Part shown: piece by piece, positions 18,967 through 27,786 of the stretch | Position numbering within the stretch: the first letter of the stretch is position 1 | How the letters are laid out: each line of letters opens with the position of its first letter | DNA from: Gammaproteobacteria bacterium | GTDB taxonomy: Bacteria > Pseudomonadota > Gammaproteobacteria > Thiohalorhabdales > Thiohalorhabdaceae | Reading direction: 5' to 3' | Assembly: GCA_018609925.1 (NCBI GenBank) | Contig: JAHEOG010000139.1 | Location: 1 to 40,439 of the forward strand | DNA: 40,439 nucleotides | Notes under the pieces: model-generated | What the model was told of the DNA's origin: nothing | The model's input: only the letters and a program-made list of their open reading frames with translations | Databases searched by the model: none | Made by a program: the position numbers and the translations under genes

Positions 18967-21144
18967 ATGAGCCACCTACCCCCACCCTTCGACGGCCTGA
19001 ACGAGCAGCAGCAGGAGGCGGTGTCGCTGCCGCCCGGGCCCAGCCTGGTGCTGGCCGGGGCCGGTAGCGGCAAGACCCGGGTGCTGACCCACCGCATCGC
19101 CTACCTCGTGGGTCATCTGGGCGAGCCTCCCGGATCCATCCTGGCCGTGACCTTCACCAACAAGGCGGCCCGCGAGATGCGCGAGCGGGTGGAGGACCTG
19201 CTGGGGATCAGCGTGTCAGGGCTTTGGATCGGGACCTTTCACGGCCTCTGCCACCGCATCCTGCGCGCCCATCACACCACCCTGGACCTGCCCGCCGACT
19301 TCCAGATCCTCGACGCCGAGGACCAGAAGCGCATGGTCCGCCGGATCATCCGGGAGGCCGGGGTCGACGAGAAGGTCTACGACACCCGCCGTGTCCAGGG
19401 GGCAATCAACGCCTTCAAGGAGGACGGCCGGACCCCGGCGGAAGCCGAGGACGGCGAGAACGATGCCACCCTGATCGCCCTCTACCGCCGGTATCAGGCC
19501 GCGCTTCATCAGTCGGGCCTGGTGGACTTCGGGGACCTGCTCCTGCGCTGCCTGGAGCTGTTCCGCAAGGATCCCGAAGTGGCCGCCCACTACCGCTGGC
19601 GGTTTCGCCATGTGCTGGTGGACGAGCTTCAGGACACCAACCGCATCCAGCATCTGTGGCTGCGGGCCCTGATCGCCGACGGCCACGACCTGTTCGCCGT
19701 GGGCGACGACGACCAGTCCATCTACGGCTGGCGCGGGGCCCGGGTCGATCACGTCCTGGACTTCAGCCGCCACTACCCCGACTGCCGGGTGGTGCGCCTG
19801 GAGCGCAACTACCGATCCACCCAGCCCATCCTGGCCGCGGCCAACGACGTCATCCGGCACAACAGCGGCCGGCTCGGCAAGGAGCTCTGGACCGCCCAGG
19901 AGGAAGGCCCCCGCCCAGCCTGGATGGCGGCCCCGACCGAGCGGGAGGAGGCCCAGTTCGTTGTCGGTGAGATCCAGAGCTGGGTGGAATCGGGCCGGGC
20001 CCGGTCCGAGTGCGCCGTGCTGTATCGCTCCCACGCCCAGTCCCGGCAGTTCGAGGAGGCACTGATGGGGGCGGGCCTGCCCTACCGCGTGTACGGCGGG
20101 ATGCGCTTCTTCGAGCGCGCCGAGATCAAGGACGCCCTGGCCTACCTGCGGCTCCTGCGCAATCCGCACGACGACGCCAGCTTCGACCGGGCGGTGAACA
20201 CCCCCACCCGGGGGGTGGGCGAAAAGTCGCTGGCTGCGGTGCGCAGCGCGGCCGGCGGTGGCTCCCTCTGGCAAGGCGCCCAGACGGCCCTGGCGGAAGG
20301 GCGGCTTCGGGGCAAGGCGCGCACCGGACTGGAAGGGTTCCTGGGCCTTCTCGACGAGCTGCGGGAGTCCTCCCATACCCGTGCCCTGGGGGATTTGGTG
20401 GAGCGGGTCCTGCGCCGATCGGGGCTGGCCGAGGCCTGGGCGAGCAAGGGCGATGCCGACGCCGAGAACCGGGTGGAGAACCTGGAGGAGCTGGTCAACG
20501 CGGCGGGCCAGTTCGCGGAAGAGGAAGCGGGCGAGGACGAGGACCCGCTGTCGGCCTTCCTCTCCCATACCGCCCTGGAGGCCGGGGAGGGCCGGGCCGA
20601 TCCGGACGAAGACGCGGTTCAGCTCATGTCCCTGCACGCCGCCAAGGGTCTGGAGTTCCCCAAGGTCTTCCTGACGGGGATGGAGGAGGGGCTGTTCCCC
20701 CACTTCCGGGTGCTGGAGGACGAGACGGCCCTGGAGGAGGAGCGCCGCCTCTGCTACGTGGGCATGACCCGGGCCATGGAGGAGCTGGTGCTGACCATGG
20801 CCCGCCGGCGCCGCCTCCACGGCCGGGAGCAGACCAATCCGCCCTCCCGCTTCGTGGAGGAGATCCAGCCGCAGCGCTTGGAGGATCGCACGCCCAAGCC
20901 CACGGTCCACGAGTCGGGCCTCGGCCATCCCGGGGCGGGACCGGTGGGGGCCCGTCCGCCTTCGGGACGGGAGAGCCCGGCCTTCCCGCCCGGTTCGGGG
21001 GTACGCCACCCGCGGTTCGGGGCCGGGGTGGTCATGGCCTGCGACGGGGCCGGGCCAAAGGGGCGGGTGCGGGTCTACTTCCGGGAGCTGGACGAGGAGA
21101 AGTGGCTGATTACCGAGTACGCCGGGTTGGAGCGCCTGGAATGA
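18967..21144 (+). CDS. uvrD: DNA helicase II UvrD
   Basis: Superfamily 1A 3'-5' helicase for nucleotide excision and mismatch repair. 725 aa, near E. coli UvrD (720). The N-terminus LNEQQQEAVSLPPGPSLVLAGAGSGKTRVL contains the Q motif and Walker A. Motif Ia region is AVTFTNKAAREM and motif II reads VDELQDTN (Phe of DEFQD replaced by Leu). Motif III is GDDDQSIYGWRGA, motif IV contains LERNYRS, then VNTPTRGVG, SLHAAKGLEFPKVF and YVGMTRAMEEL. The C-terminal Tudor-like domain (GVRHPRFGAGVVM...KWLITEYAGLERL) fits UvrD rather than Rep. The TGA directly abuts the convergent thrB stop. Confidence 0.96.
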   Translation: MSHLPPPFDGLNEQQQEAVSLPPGPSLVLAGAGSGKTRVLTHRIAYLVGHLGEPPGSILAVTFTNKAAREMRERVEDLLGISVSGLWIGTFHGLCHRILRAHHTTLDLPADFQILDAEDQKRMVRRIIREAGVDEKVYDTRRVQGAINAFKEDGRTPAEAEDGENDATLIALYRRYQAALHQSGLVDFGDLLLRCLELFRKDPEVAAHYRWRFRHVLVDELQDTNRIQHLWLRALIADGHDLFAVGDDDQSIYGWRGARVDHVLDFSRHYPDCRVVRLERNYRSTQPILAAANDVIRHNSGRLGKELWTAQEEGPRPAWMAAPTEREEAQFVVGEIQSWVESGRARSECAVLYRSHAQSRQFEEALMGAGLPYRVYGGMRFFERAEIKDALAYLRLLRNPHDDASFDRAVNTPTRGVGEKSLAAVRSAAGGGSLWQGAQTALAEGRLRGKARTGLEGFLGLLDELRESSHTRALGDLVERVLRRSGLAEAWASKGDADAENRVENLEELVNAAGQFAEEEAGEDEDPLSAFLSHTALEAGEGRADPDEDAVQLMSLHAAKGLEFPKVFLTGMEEGLFPHFRVLEDETALEEERRLCYVGMTRAMEELVLTMARRRRLHGREQTNPPSRFVEEIQPQRLEDRTPKPTVHESGLGHPGAGPVGARPPSGRESPAFPPGSGVRHPRFGAGVVMACDGAGPKGRVRVYFRELDEEKWLITEYAGLERLE

Positions 21145-22113
21145 CTAGCCGGCGACGGTCTCGGGCCAGCCCACCCAGGCGTTGCCCGGAAGGTCGCGCC
21201 GGGCCTCCAGGATCGCCCGGAAGTGCTCCGGGTCCTTGGTGGTGGTGAGCTCCCCCCCCCGAGGGTTGTGGTAGTCCCAGAGCCGCGAGAGCCAGAACCG
21301 CAGAGCGGCGCCGCGCAGCATGATCGGCCAGAGGGCTTCCTCGTTGCGGGTCAGGGGCCGCTCGGCGTGGTAGTGGTGCAGCAGGGCCCGGGCGCGATAG
21401 GGGTTGAGGGTGCCGTCCGAGTGGATGCACCAGTCGTTGGCCACGATGGCCAGGTCATAGGCCAGGACGTCGGTACAGGCGTAGTAGAAATCGATGATCC
21501 CGGTGAGCTCGCCCTCTTCGAACAGGGCGTTGTCATGGAACAGGTCGGCGTGGATCACGCCCCGGGGAAGGTCCACCCGCCGGTTGTGGTACTGGTAGAT
21601 GGTCTCGTCCTGGATGAGCCGGCGCTCGTCGGGGGCAACCTGGGCGTCCAAGGCCTCCGCCGTGTCCTGCCACCAGGTGGGCCCCCGGGGATTGGGCCGG
21701 TGGTCGGGGAACCGCTGCCCCGTGCGGTGCATTCGGCCCAGAACCGTTCCTACCGCGGCGCAGTGCTCCACCCCCGGATGGTAGATCGTCCGCCCCGGGA
21801 GCTTGGTGACGATGGCGGCCTGCTTGCCCGCGAGGACGCCCAGGTAATCGCCGCCATCGTTGGGAATGGGGCGGGGAACCGGGAGCCGGTCTTCGGCCAG
21901 GAAGGCCATGAACCGCAGGACAAAAGGGAGATCGCGCTCCGGCACCCGCTCAAAGAGGGTCAGGACGTAGTGGCCGCAGTCGGTGGTCAGGAAATAGTTG
22001 GTGTTCTCCACCCCCTGACAGATCCCGACCAGCTCCTGAGGCCGGCCCACCTGACTGTAGCTCGCCAGGAAGGCCTCCAGCTGGTCCTCGGTGATGGGGG
22101 TGAAGACCGACAT
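21145..22113 (-). CDS. thrB: homoserine kinase, type II (ThrB, APH-like fold)
   Basis: Phosphorylates homoserine in threonine synthesis. 322 aa, matching the pseudomonad-type enzyme, which has a choline/aminoglycoside-kinase fold unrelated to E. coli ThrB. N-terminus SVFTPITEDQLEAFLASY; a glycine-rich region ICQGVENTNYFLTT; the catalytic loop GVIHADLFHDNALF (Brenner-type HxDxxxxN); then GIIDFYYACTDVLAYDLAI with the metal-binding Asp (equivalent of DFG). LRGAALRFWLSRLWDYHNPR near the C-terminus is also typical. It follows a DUF2782 gene on the same strand and is divergent from polA, the same neighbourhood as in Pseudomonas. Its stop abuts that of uvrD with no spacer. Confidence 0.92.
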   Translation of the reverse strand: MSVFTPITEDQLEAFLASYSQVGRPQELVGICQGVENTNYFLTTDCGHYVLTLFERVPERDLPFVLRFMAFLAEDRLPVPRPIPNDGGDYLGVLAGKQAAIVTKLPGRTIYHPGVEHCAAVGTVLGRMHRTGQRFPDHRPNPRGPTWWQDTAEALDAQVAPDERRLIQDETIYQYHNRRVDLPRGVIHADLFHDNALFEEGELTGIIDFYYACTDVLAYDLAIVANDWCIHSDGTLNPYRARALLHHYHAERPLTRNEEALWPIMLRGAALRFWLSRLWDYHNPRGGELTTTKDPEHFRAILEARRDLPGNAWVGWPETVAG

Positions 22114-22162
22114 GGCCTCGCCTAGACCCTTCCTAGATTGCGGATAGGCCCCTTGCCCACCC

Positions 22163-22492
22163 CTACCATTCGAACAGGGTCCATTGGGGGACGCTGATCT
22201 GGGGACCGATGCGGTCGTTCAGAGTCCCGTCTCCATTGTCGTCCACGAGGTAGTAGGCCGGGCCCCAATCGGGATCCACCCGCACCATGTAGACTCGGCC
22301 TCCGGAACGGTACTCGGTGATGGTGGCATCCGGCTTCTGGATCACCGTGACCTCCGGCTCCCCCCCTTGCGGGGGCTCGATCCGCTGTTCCGGAGGGATT
22401 CGCTCCGTCTCCTGGGCGAGGCCGGGCGCCGGGAAGGCGACGAAGAGGGCCAGCAGGGTGGAGGCGATCAGGCGAGGAAGGCAAGAAGGCAT
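22163..22492 (-). CDS. DUF2782 family small exported protein
   Basis: 109 aa with an N-terminal signal peptide (basic start, hydrophobic IASTLLALFVAF, likely cleavage after PGLAQ or nearby). The mature part contains VTVIQKPDATITEYRSGGRVYMVRVDP and a Trp-rich end (VPQWTLFEW). This matches the DUF2782 family, whose function is unknown. In gammaproteobacteria it is typically next to polA and thrB, as here. No lipobox cysteine follows the signal. The gene is 49 nt upstream of thrB and likely shares its transcript. Periplasmic location is inferred. Confidence 0.85.
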   Translation of the reverse strand: MPSCLPRLIASTLLALFVAFPAPGLAQETERIPPEQRIEPPQGGEPEVTVIQKPDATITEYRSGGRVYMVRVDPDWGPAYYLVDDNGDGTLNDRIGPQISVPQWTLFEW

Positions 22493-22687
22493 GGGGCGAT
22501 GGACCTTTTTCCGGTTTCTCGGCCCATTCTACGCGCGGTTGGCCCCGGGCGGGCACCCGGTTTTCCCGTCCTGGATCCCTGAAACGCGATCCTCAGAGGG
22601 GCGAGGGCCAACGCCGCAGGGTGGTCGTGGTACCGTTGCCCCTGGCATCCCCCCGTTGATGCGGGGCTCCCCAGCCGGACCAACGGA

Positions 22688-25411
22688 GTGAGCATACCGC
22701 CTATGGCGCGCGACGGGCAAAGCGGCGGCAGCGGCAAAGCCTCGATCTTCCTGGTGGACGGCAGCTCCTACGTCTTCCGGGCCTACCACGCCCTGCCCAG
22801 CCTCTCCAGCGCATCCGGGATGAGCACGGGGGCGGCCTTCGGCTTCGCCCAGATGCTGCTCAAGCTGGTCCAGGACTTTGATCCCGCGGAGCTGGGAGTG
22901 GTCTTTGATCCCCGCGGGCCCACCTTCCGGGCCGAAATCTTCCCGGCCTACAAGGCCAACCGGCCCCCCATGCCGGAGGACCTGGCCGAGCAGCTCCCCT
23001 ACATCCAGCGCCTGGTGGAGGCCTTCGGCATCCCCACCCTGGTGGTGGAGGGCGTCGAGGCCGATGACGTCATCGGCACCCTGGCCGCCCAGGCGGAGGG
23101 GCTCGGCCGGGAGGTGCGGATCGTCACCGGCGACAAGGACATGGCCCAGTTGGTGGATCCCGATATCCGGCTGCTGGACACCATGAAGGATCGCGAGATC
23201 GACCCGGAGGCCGTGCGCCAGCGTTGGGGCGTGGATCCCGAAGCCATCCCGGACTTTTTGGCCCTGGTGGGCGATACGGTGGATAACATCCCCGGTGTCC
23301 CCGGCATCGGCGAGAAGACCGCCGCCAAGCTCCTGCAGCAGTACGGCAGCCTGGAGGCCCTGCTGGAGCAGGCCGACGAGATCGGGGGCAAGCAGGGCGA
23401 GCGCCTCCGGGAGCACGCCGACCAGCTCCGGATCAACAAGGACCTCACCACCATTCGCCGGGCATTGGAACTGGACCGCGGTTTGGACGAGCTCGCCCGG
23501 AGTGAGGAAGACGTCGAGACCTTGCGGGCCTTGTTCCAGGAGCTGGAGTTCACCTCCCTGCTGCGCGCCCTGGGCCACGTCGGCGACCCCGAGGCCGCCT
23601 CGGCCGACTACGAGGCGGTTACCGGGGCCGAGGAGCTCCGGGAGCTGGCCGAGCGCCTCGGCGGGGCCGAGCGCTTCGCCCTCGACACCGAGACCACCAG
23701 CCTCTCCGCGGTGCGGGCGGAGCTGGTGGGGCTGTCCTTCGCCGCCGACGCTCGCCGGGCCTACTACGTGCCCGTGGGCCATACCGGCGACGGCAGTGAC
23801 CAGCAGCTGCCGGTGGACCGGGTGCGCGAGGCCCTGACGCCGGCGCTCTCCGGGCACGCCGTCAAGATCGGGCAGAATCTGAAATACGACCTCTCGGTGC
23901 TGCACCGGGCCGGCTGGTCGGTGACGGGGCCCTTCGAGGACACCATGCTGATGAGCTACGTCCTCAATCCCACCCGCCACAGCCACGACATGGACACCCT
24001 CGCCGGGGAGCGCCTGGGGCGTACCACCACCAAGTACACCGAGATCGCTGGCAAGGGCGCCAAGCAGGTGACCTTCGACCGGGTGTCGGTGGCCGAGGCC
24101 GTGGGCTACGCGGGCGAGGACGCCGAGATCACCCTGGCCCTGTACGAGGACCTGGGCCCCGCCCTGGCGTCCGAGCCCCGCCTGGAGGCCATCTACCGCG
24201 ACCTGGAGCTGCCCCTGATGCCCATCCTGGCGCGCATGGAGCGTACCGGGGTGCGCTTGGACCTCGACCTGCTGGAGCGCCTATCCGCCGAGCTGGCGGA
24301 GCAGATGGATCGCGCCGAGGAGCAGGCCTACGCCATTGCCGGCCGGGAGTTCAACCTCAACTCCCCGCAGCAGATCCAGAAGATCCTGTTCGAGGAGCAG
24401 GGCCTGCCCGTGACCAAGCGTACCCCCAAGGGGGCGCCGAGCACCGCCGAGGATGTGCTCTCCCAGCTCGCCGAGGACTACCCGTTGCCGGCGCGGATCC
24501 TGGAGCATCGCGGCCTGGCCAAGCTCAAGTCCACCTACACCGACGCCCTGCCCAAGCTGGTCAATCCCGACACGGGTAGGGTCCACACCAACTACCACCA
24601 GGCCAACACCGCCACCGGCCGGCTTTCCTCGGCCGAGCCCAACCTCCAGAACATCCCGGTGCGGTCCGAGCAGGGCCGTCGCATCCGCCAGGCCTTCGTC
24701 CCGGCCGAGGATTGGGTCATGGTCGCCGCCGACTACTCCCAGATCGAGCTGCGGCTCATGGCCCATCTCTCCGGCGACGAAGGCCTCACCCAGGCCTTCG
24801 CCGAGGGCGCCGACATCCACGCCGCCACCGCTGCCGAGGTCTTCGGCGTCCAGGATCCGGACCAGGTGACCCCGGCCACCCGCCGGGCGGCCAAGGCGAT
24901 CAATTTCGGCCTCATCTACGGCATGTCGGCCTACGGGCTCGCCCGGCAGCTCGAGATCGCCCCCGAGGACGCCCAGGCCTACGTGGATGCCTACTTCGAG
25001 CGCTATCCCGGGGTGCGGGCCTACATGGACCGGATCCGCGAGCAGGTCCGGGAAACCGGCTACGTCGAGACCCTGCGCGGGCGCCGGCTCTACATCCCCG
25101 ACATCCACAGCCGCAATCCGGGACTGCGCGCCGGGGCCGAGCGCCAGGCGATCAACGCGCCCCTGCAGGGGACCGCCGCCGACATCATCAAGCAAGCCAT
25201 GATCGAGGTGGACCGCTGGCTCGCCGAAGAGGATCTGACCACCCGCATGCTGATGCAGGTTCACGACGAGCTCGTCTTCGAGGCCCACCCGCAGGAGCTG
25301 GACCGGCTCCGGCAAGCCCTGCCGGAGCTGATGACGGCCGGCAACGACGAGCTCTGCGTACCGCTGGAGGTGGAGATTGGGGTGGGGGCCAACTGGGACG
25401 AGGCCCACTAG
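22688..25411 (+). CDS. polA: DNA polymerase I
   Basis: Fills gaps, removes RNA primers and works in excision repair. 907 aa from GTG at 22688; an in-frame ATG at 22703 would give 902 aa and cannot be excluded. The 5'-3' exonuclease domain begins FLVDGSSYVFRAYHALP and contains VVEGVEADDVIGTLA and GDTVDNIPGVPGIGEKTA. The 3'-5' exonuclease domain has FALDTETTSLSAV (Asp333 and Glu335), so proofreading looks intact. The polymerase domain has VAADYSQIELRLMAHLS (Asp682), the O-helix RRAAKAINFGLIYGMSAYG and the catalytic VHDELVFE (Asp860). A CCCCG/CGGGG hairpin lies just upstream (22651-22666). Confidence 0.97.
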   Translation: MSIPPMARDGQSGGSGKASIFLVDGSSYVFRAYHALPSLSSASGMSTGAAFGFAQMLLKLVQDFDPAELGVVFDPRGPTFRAEIFPAYKANRPPMPEDLAEQLPYIQRLVEAFGIPTLVVEGVEADDVIGTLAAQAEGLGREVRIVTGDKDMAQLVDPDIRLLDTMKDREIDPEAVRQRWGVDPEAIPDFLALVGDTVDNIPGVPGIGEKTAAKLLQQYGSLEALLEQADEIGGKQGERLREHADQLRINKDLTTIRRALELDRGLDELARSEEDVETLRALFQELEFTSLLRALGHVGDPEAASADYEAVTGAEELRELAERLGGAERFALDTETTSLSAVRAELVGLSFAADARRAYYVPVGHTGDGSDQQLPVDRVREALTPALSGHAVKIGQNLKYDLSVLHRAGWSVTGPFEDTMLMSYVLNPTRHSHDMDTLAGERLGRTTTKYTEIAGKGAKQVTFDRVSVAEAVGYAGEDAEITLALYEDLGPALASEPRLEAIYRDLELPLMPILARMERTGVRLDLDLLERLSAELAEQMDRAEEQAYAIAGREFNLNSPQQIQKILFEEQGLPVTKRTPKGAPSTAEDVLSQLAEDYPLPARILEHRGLAKLKSTYTDALPKLVNPDTGRVHTNYHQANTATGRLSSAEPNLQNIPVRSEQGRRIRQAFVPAEDWVMVAADYSQIELRLMAHLSGDEGLTQAFAEGADIHAATAAEVFGVQDPDQVTPATRRAAKAINFGLIYGMSAYGLARQLEIAPEDAQAYVDAYFERYPGVRAYMDRIREQVRETGYVETLRGRRLYIPDIHSRNPGLRAGAERQAINAPLQGTAADIIKQAMIEVDRWLAEEDLTTRMLMQVHDELVFEAHPQELDRLRQALPELMTAGNDELCVPLEVEIGVGANWDEAH

Positions 25412-25466
25412 GCTGGCGATCGACCGGAGGGTGAGACAAAGCAGGCCGGGTAGTCGGCCCCCGGTG

Positions 25467-26162
25467 CTACCTTGCTGGGCCAACCTCCGCGACGAAGCGG
25501 GGGAGGAGCTCCCCGGCCGGGCCGCGCAGGGCCAGGTCCACCTCGTCGGCCACCGCGCTCGGTTGGGGGTTGATCTCGACGACGAAGGCCCCGGCCTGTC
25601 GGGCTAGCAGGGGCAGGCTCCCCGCGGGCGCCACCTCCGCCGCGGTGCCCACGGACAGGAAGACATCCGCCTCGCGGGCGGCTTGGGCGGCCTCCTCCAG
25701 TGCCCCCGGCGGCAAGCCCTCGCCGAACCAGACCACCCCGGGGCGCTGCCATTCGCCGCAGGCGGGACAGCGCGGCGGAACCTCGGGCAGCGGGACCCGG
25801 TGATCGGACCGGGTGGTCCCGCAGCCGGTGCACCGCAGATCCCAAAGGCTGCCGTGGAGCTCGACGACCCGGCCGGATCCGGCCGCCTGATGGAGCCCGT
25901 CGACGTTCTGGGTGATTAGGCTTACCTGACCTACGCGGTCCTCCAGGGCGGCCAGGGCCCGGTGGGCCGGGTTGGGCTCGGCGGCGGCGAAGCCTTCAGG
26001 GGTGGCGACGTCCTCCAACTGGACCTGCTGCCACAGGCCCGCCGCGTCCCGGAAGGTGGGAACACCGCTCTCGGCGGAGGCCCCCGAGCCGGTAAGGACG
26101 GTTACCCGTGGGGCCCCGGACAGCGCCTCGCGGGCCCGGTCGATAGCGCTTGCACCGCTCAT
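25467..26162 (-). CDS. cobB: SIR2-family NAD-dependent protein deacylase (CobB-like) with an internal deletion
   Basis: Sirtuins remove acyl groups from lysines using NAD. 231 aa. Family motifs in order: TGSGASAESGVPTFRDAAGLW (NAD loop; GSGAS instead of the usual GAGIS), TQNVDGLH (84-91), catalytic His103 in ELHGS, four zinc cysteines (C111, C114, C132, C135), VVWFGEGLP and GTAAEVAPAG. DVATPEGFAA is followed directly by EPNPAHRAL. E. coli CobB has about 20 residues here (RDPELVQAFYNARRRQLQQP), including the Tyr and Arg (YNAR) that recognise succinyl-lysine. The coding sequence is continuous and in frame, so this is a real in-frame absence. Convergent with polA, divergent from the isochorismatase gene. 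Confidence 0.88.
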   Translation of the reverse strand: MSGASAIDRAREALSGAPRVTVLTGSGASAESGVPTFRDAAGLWQQVQLEDVATPEGFAAAEPNPAHRALAALEDRVGQVSLITQNVDGLHQAAGSGRVVELHGSLWDLRCTGCGTTRSDHRVPLPEVPPRCPACGEWQRPGVVWFGEGLPPGALEEAAQAAREADVFLSVGTAAEVAPAGSLPLLARQAGAFVVEINPQPSAVADEVDLALRGPAGELLPRFVAEVGPAR

Positions 26163-26239
26163 CCGGCTGGTATCCTTGGGTCCATTCCGGTCCTTCCACT
26201 TGATTGGGTCGCCCCATCCCTTCAGCAGAGGAAAGCCCC

Positions 26240-26794
26240 ATGCCCCTGGCCCGCGCCGAAACCTCTTCCCTCGCCGTCATCGATGTCCAGGAGAAGCTCG
26301 CTCCGGCCATGGCTCCAGATGTTCGCCGGGAGCTCCTGGACGGGATCCAGGTGCTCCTGCGCGCCGCCGACCAGCTCGAGGTACCGGTGGTCGCCACCGA
26401 GCAATACCCCAAGGGGTTGGGTCATACCGTCCCTGAAGTCGAGGGTTACCTGCCCGCGGCAACGCATAAGGTGGTCAAGGACAGCTTCTCCTGCTGCGAC
26501 GAACCGGGGTTCCTAAAGCCCCTGGAACAAGCCGATCGGCCCCAGGTGGTCCTGACGGGCATGGAGGCCCACGTCTGCATCCTCCAAACGGCGGTACACC
26601 TCCGGGAGGCGGGCTATACCCCCATCGTGGTGGCCGACGGGGTATGCTCCCGCCGGGCGGACCACCGGGCCAACGCCCTGGACCGCCTGCGGGGGGAAGG
26701 CGTGGTCGTCGCCAACGTGGAATCCGTGCTGTTCGAATGGCTCCGCCGGGCCGGAACCGACGCCTTCCGCAGCCTCGCCAAGCTCATCCAATAA
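26240..26794 (+). CDS. isochorismatase-fold cysteine hydrolase (YcaC-like)
   Basis: Small amidohydrolase of the isochorismatase/nicotinamidase superfamily, 184 aa. The expected catalytic triad is visible: Asp15 in LAVIDVQEKLAP, Lys80 in KVVKDSFSC and Cys113 in GMEAHVCILQTAVHL. VATEQYPKGLG and VVADGVCSRRADHRANALDRL also fit this family. The start at 26240 is chosen because GAGGAAAG lies just upstream and the family N-terminus aligns there; an in-frame ATG at 26204 lacks a good site. Substrate is unknown; the overall pattern is nearer YcaC-type hydrolases than true isochorismatases. Location beside an NAD-dependent deacylase makes nicotinamide a possible substrate, but no nicotinamidase metal-site motif was recognised. 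Confidence 0.85.
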   Translation: MPLARAETSSLAVIDVQEKLAPAMAPDVRRELLDGIQVLLRAADQLEVPVVATEQYPKGLGHTVPEVEGYLPAATHKVVKDSFSCCDEPGFLKPLEQADRPQVVLTGMEAHVCILQTAVHLREAGYTPIVVADGVCSRRADHRANALDRLRGEGVVVANVESVLFEWLRRAGTDAFRSLAKLIQ

Positions 26795-26835
26795 CCGATC
26801 CCTGTAATGGTCCGAATGGCTGGGCTTTGGCTCCC

Positions 26836-26866
26836 AGGGTAGAAACCCTATGAACCGTTCATAGGG
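26836..26866 (-). terminator. inverted repeat between convergent hydrolase and BtuF-like genes
   Basis: CCCTATGAAC and GTTCATAGGG (26846-26866) form a 10-bp dyad around one central base, or an 8-bp stem with a 5-nt loop. It spans the stop codon of the minus-strand BtuF-like gene. Read on the minus strand, TTTCTACCC follows the stem, giving a short U-rich tail. It may terminate the BtuF-like transcript and possibly the opposing hydrolase transcript. The tail is weak. Confidence 0.5.
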
Positions 26867-27686
26867 GTGGCGGAGACCGGGTCCCGCTCCCGCCCACCGC
26901 CCATCGGCGGATGATCTCGTGCAACCGGCGGAGCCCGTCGGTAAGGGCAGCCGGGCCGGGCTGCAAAATCTCCGCCGACTTGATCTCATAGAGATGGCCG
27001 TCGCGGACGGCGGGCATCGCTTGCCAGCCCTCCCGGGCGGCTACCTGCTCCGGGCGGAAGCGCTTGCCGCACCAGGAGCCGACGATAATATCCGGTGCTC
27101 GGCGGACTACCTCCTGCGGATCCGCGACGATCCGGTCCCGGGCCCCTGCGGCACCGGCCCTATCGGCGAAGCAGTCCTCCCCCCCGGCCACCCCGATGAG
27201 CTCCGAGACCCACCCGATCCCGGTGATCATAGGATCATCCCATTCCTCGAAGTAGACCCGGGGTCGCCGGGGCAGATCGATGCCCGCCTCGGCAACGCCG
27301 GTCAGCCCCGCCTTAAGCTCGGCCAGCAAGACATCGGCTTTGCCCTGCACCCCCACCATGGCGCCCACCATCCGGATCATGGCGAAGATGCCCGCCACGT
27401 CGCGCTGGTTGAACACGTGGACCGGCAAGCCCGCCCGGACCAGCTCGGCGGCGATGTCCGCCTGCATGTCCGAGAAGGCGAGCACCAGGTCCGGTTTCAG
27501 CTCCCGGATCCGATCCATTTTGGCGCTGGTGAACGCCGAGACCTTGGGCTTGTCCCGACGGGCTTCCGGCGGACGTACCGTGAAGCCCGAGATCCCCACG
27601 ATCCGGTGTTGCTCACCCAGACGGTAGAGGGTCTCGGTGGCCTCCTCGGTGAGGCAGACGATCCGCTCGGGCAGGGCGGTGGTCAA
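26859..27686 (-). CDS. BtuF-like periplasmic-binding-fold protein without signal peptide (cobalamin-binding protein family)
   Basis: 275 aa from a TTG start at 27686, with GGGAG upstream. It shows the two-lobe pattern of the class III substrate-binding (BtuF/FhuD-type) fold: RIVCLTEEATETLYRLGEQHRIVGISGFTVRPPEA, PKVSAFTSAKMDRIRELKPDLVLAFSDMQADIAAELVRAGLPVHVF, then a linking helix and the second lobe with RPRVYFEEWDDPMITGIGWVSELI and APDIIVGSWCGKRF. The start is immediately followed by the first strand, so no signal peptide is encoded and the protein is predicted cytosolic. No btuC/btuD or cobalamin riboswitch is adjacent. Related signal-less proteins are annotated as cobalamin-binding; the ligand here is uncertain. 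Confidence 0.75.
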   Translation of the reverse strand: MTTALPERIVCLTEEATETLYRLGEQHRIVGISGFTVRPPEARRDKPKVSAFTSAKMDRIRELKPDLVLAFSDMQADIAAELVRAGLPVHVFNQRDVAGIFAMIRMVGAMVGVQGKADVLLAELKAGLTGVAEAGIDLPRRPRVYFEEWDDPMITGIGWVSELIGVAGGEDCFADRAGAAGARDRIVADPQEVVRRAPDIIVGSWCGKRFRPEQVAAREGWQAMPAVRDGHLYEIKSAEILQPGPAALTDGLRRLHEIIRRWAVGGSGTRSPPPL

Positions 27687-27755
27687 GGAGGTGCTCCCGG
27701 GGTTTGCCGGTCCGGGCCCTGCCCTTAAATAGGGAGGGGAGGCACTTGGACCGCT

Positions 27756-27786
27756 GGTACCGAGACCCCTTCCCCAAATCGGTAAC
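27756..27786 (+). promoter_or_regulatory. dyad in the leader of the DUF1931 gene
   Basis: GGTACCGA (27756-27763) faces TCGGTAAC (27779-27786), a 7-of-8 inverted repeat with a 15-nt centre. It ends 10 nt before the Shine-Dalgarno sequence AAAGGAGGTG (27797-27806). The C-runs in the loop could pair with GGGG at 27787-27790, giving a possible pseudoknot. It may be an operator or a translational control hairpin; either is inference. Confidence 0.4.

Noticed and set aside
22651..22666. CCCCG/CGGGG hairpin before polA as a regulatory element
   Set aside because: Short 5-bp stem in GC-rich DNA with no tail or conserved context; noted in the polA entry only.
27411..27426. CACGTG-containing sequence in the BtuF-like gene as a parS site
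   Set aside because: Only the central hexamer is palindromic; the outer bases do not match parS.
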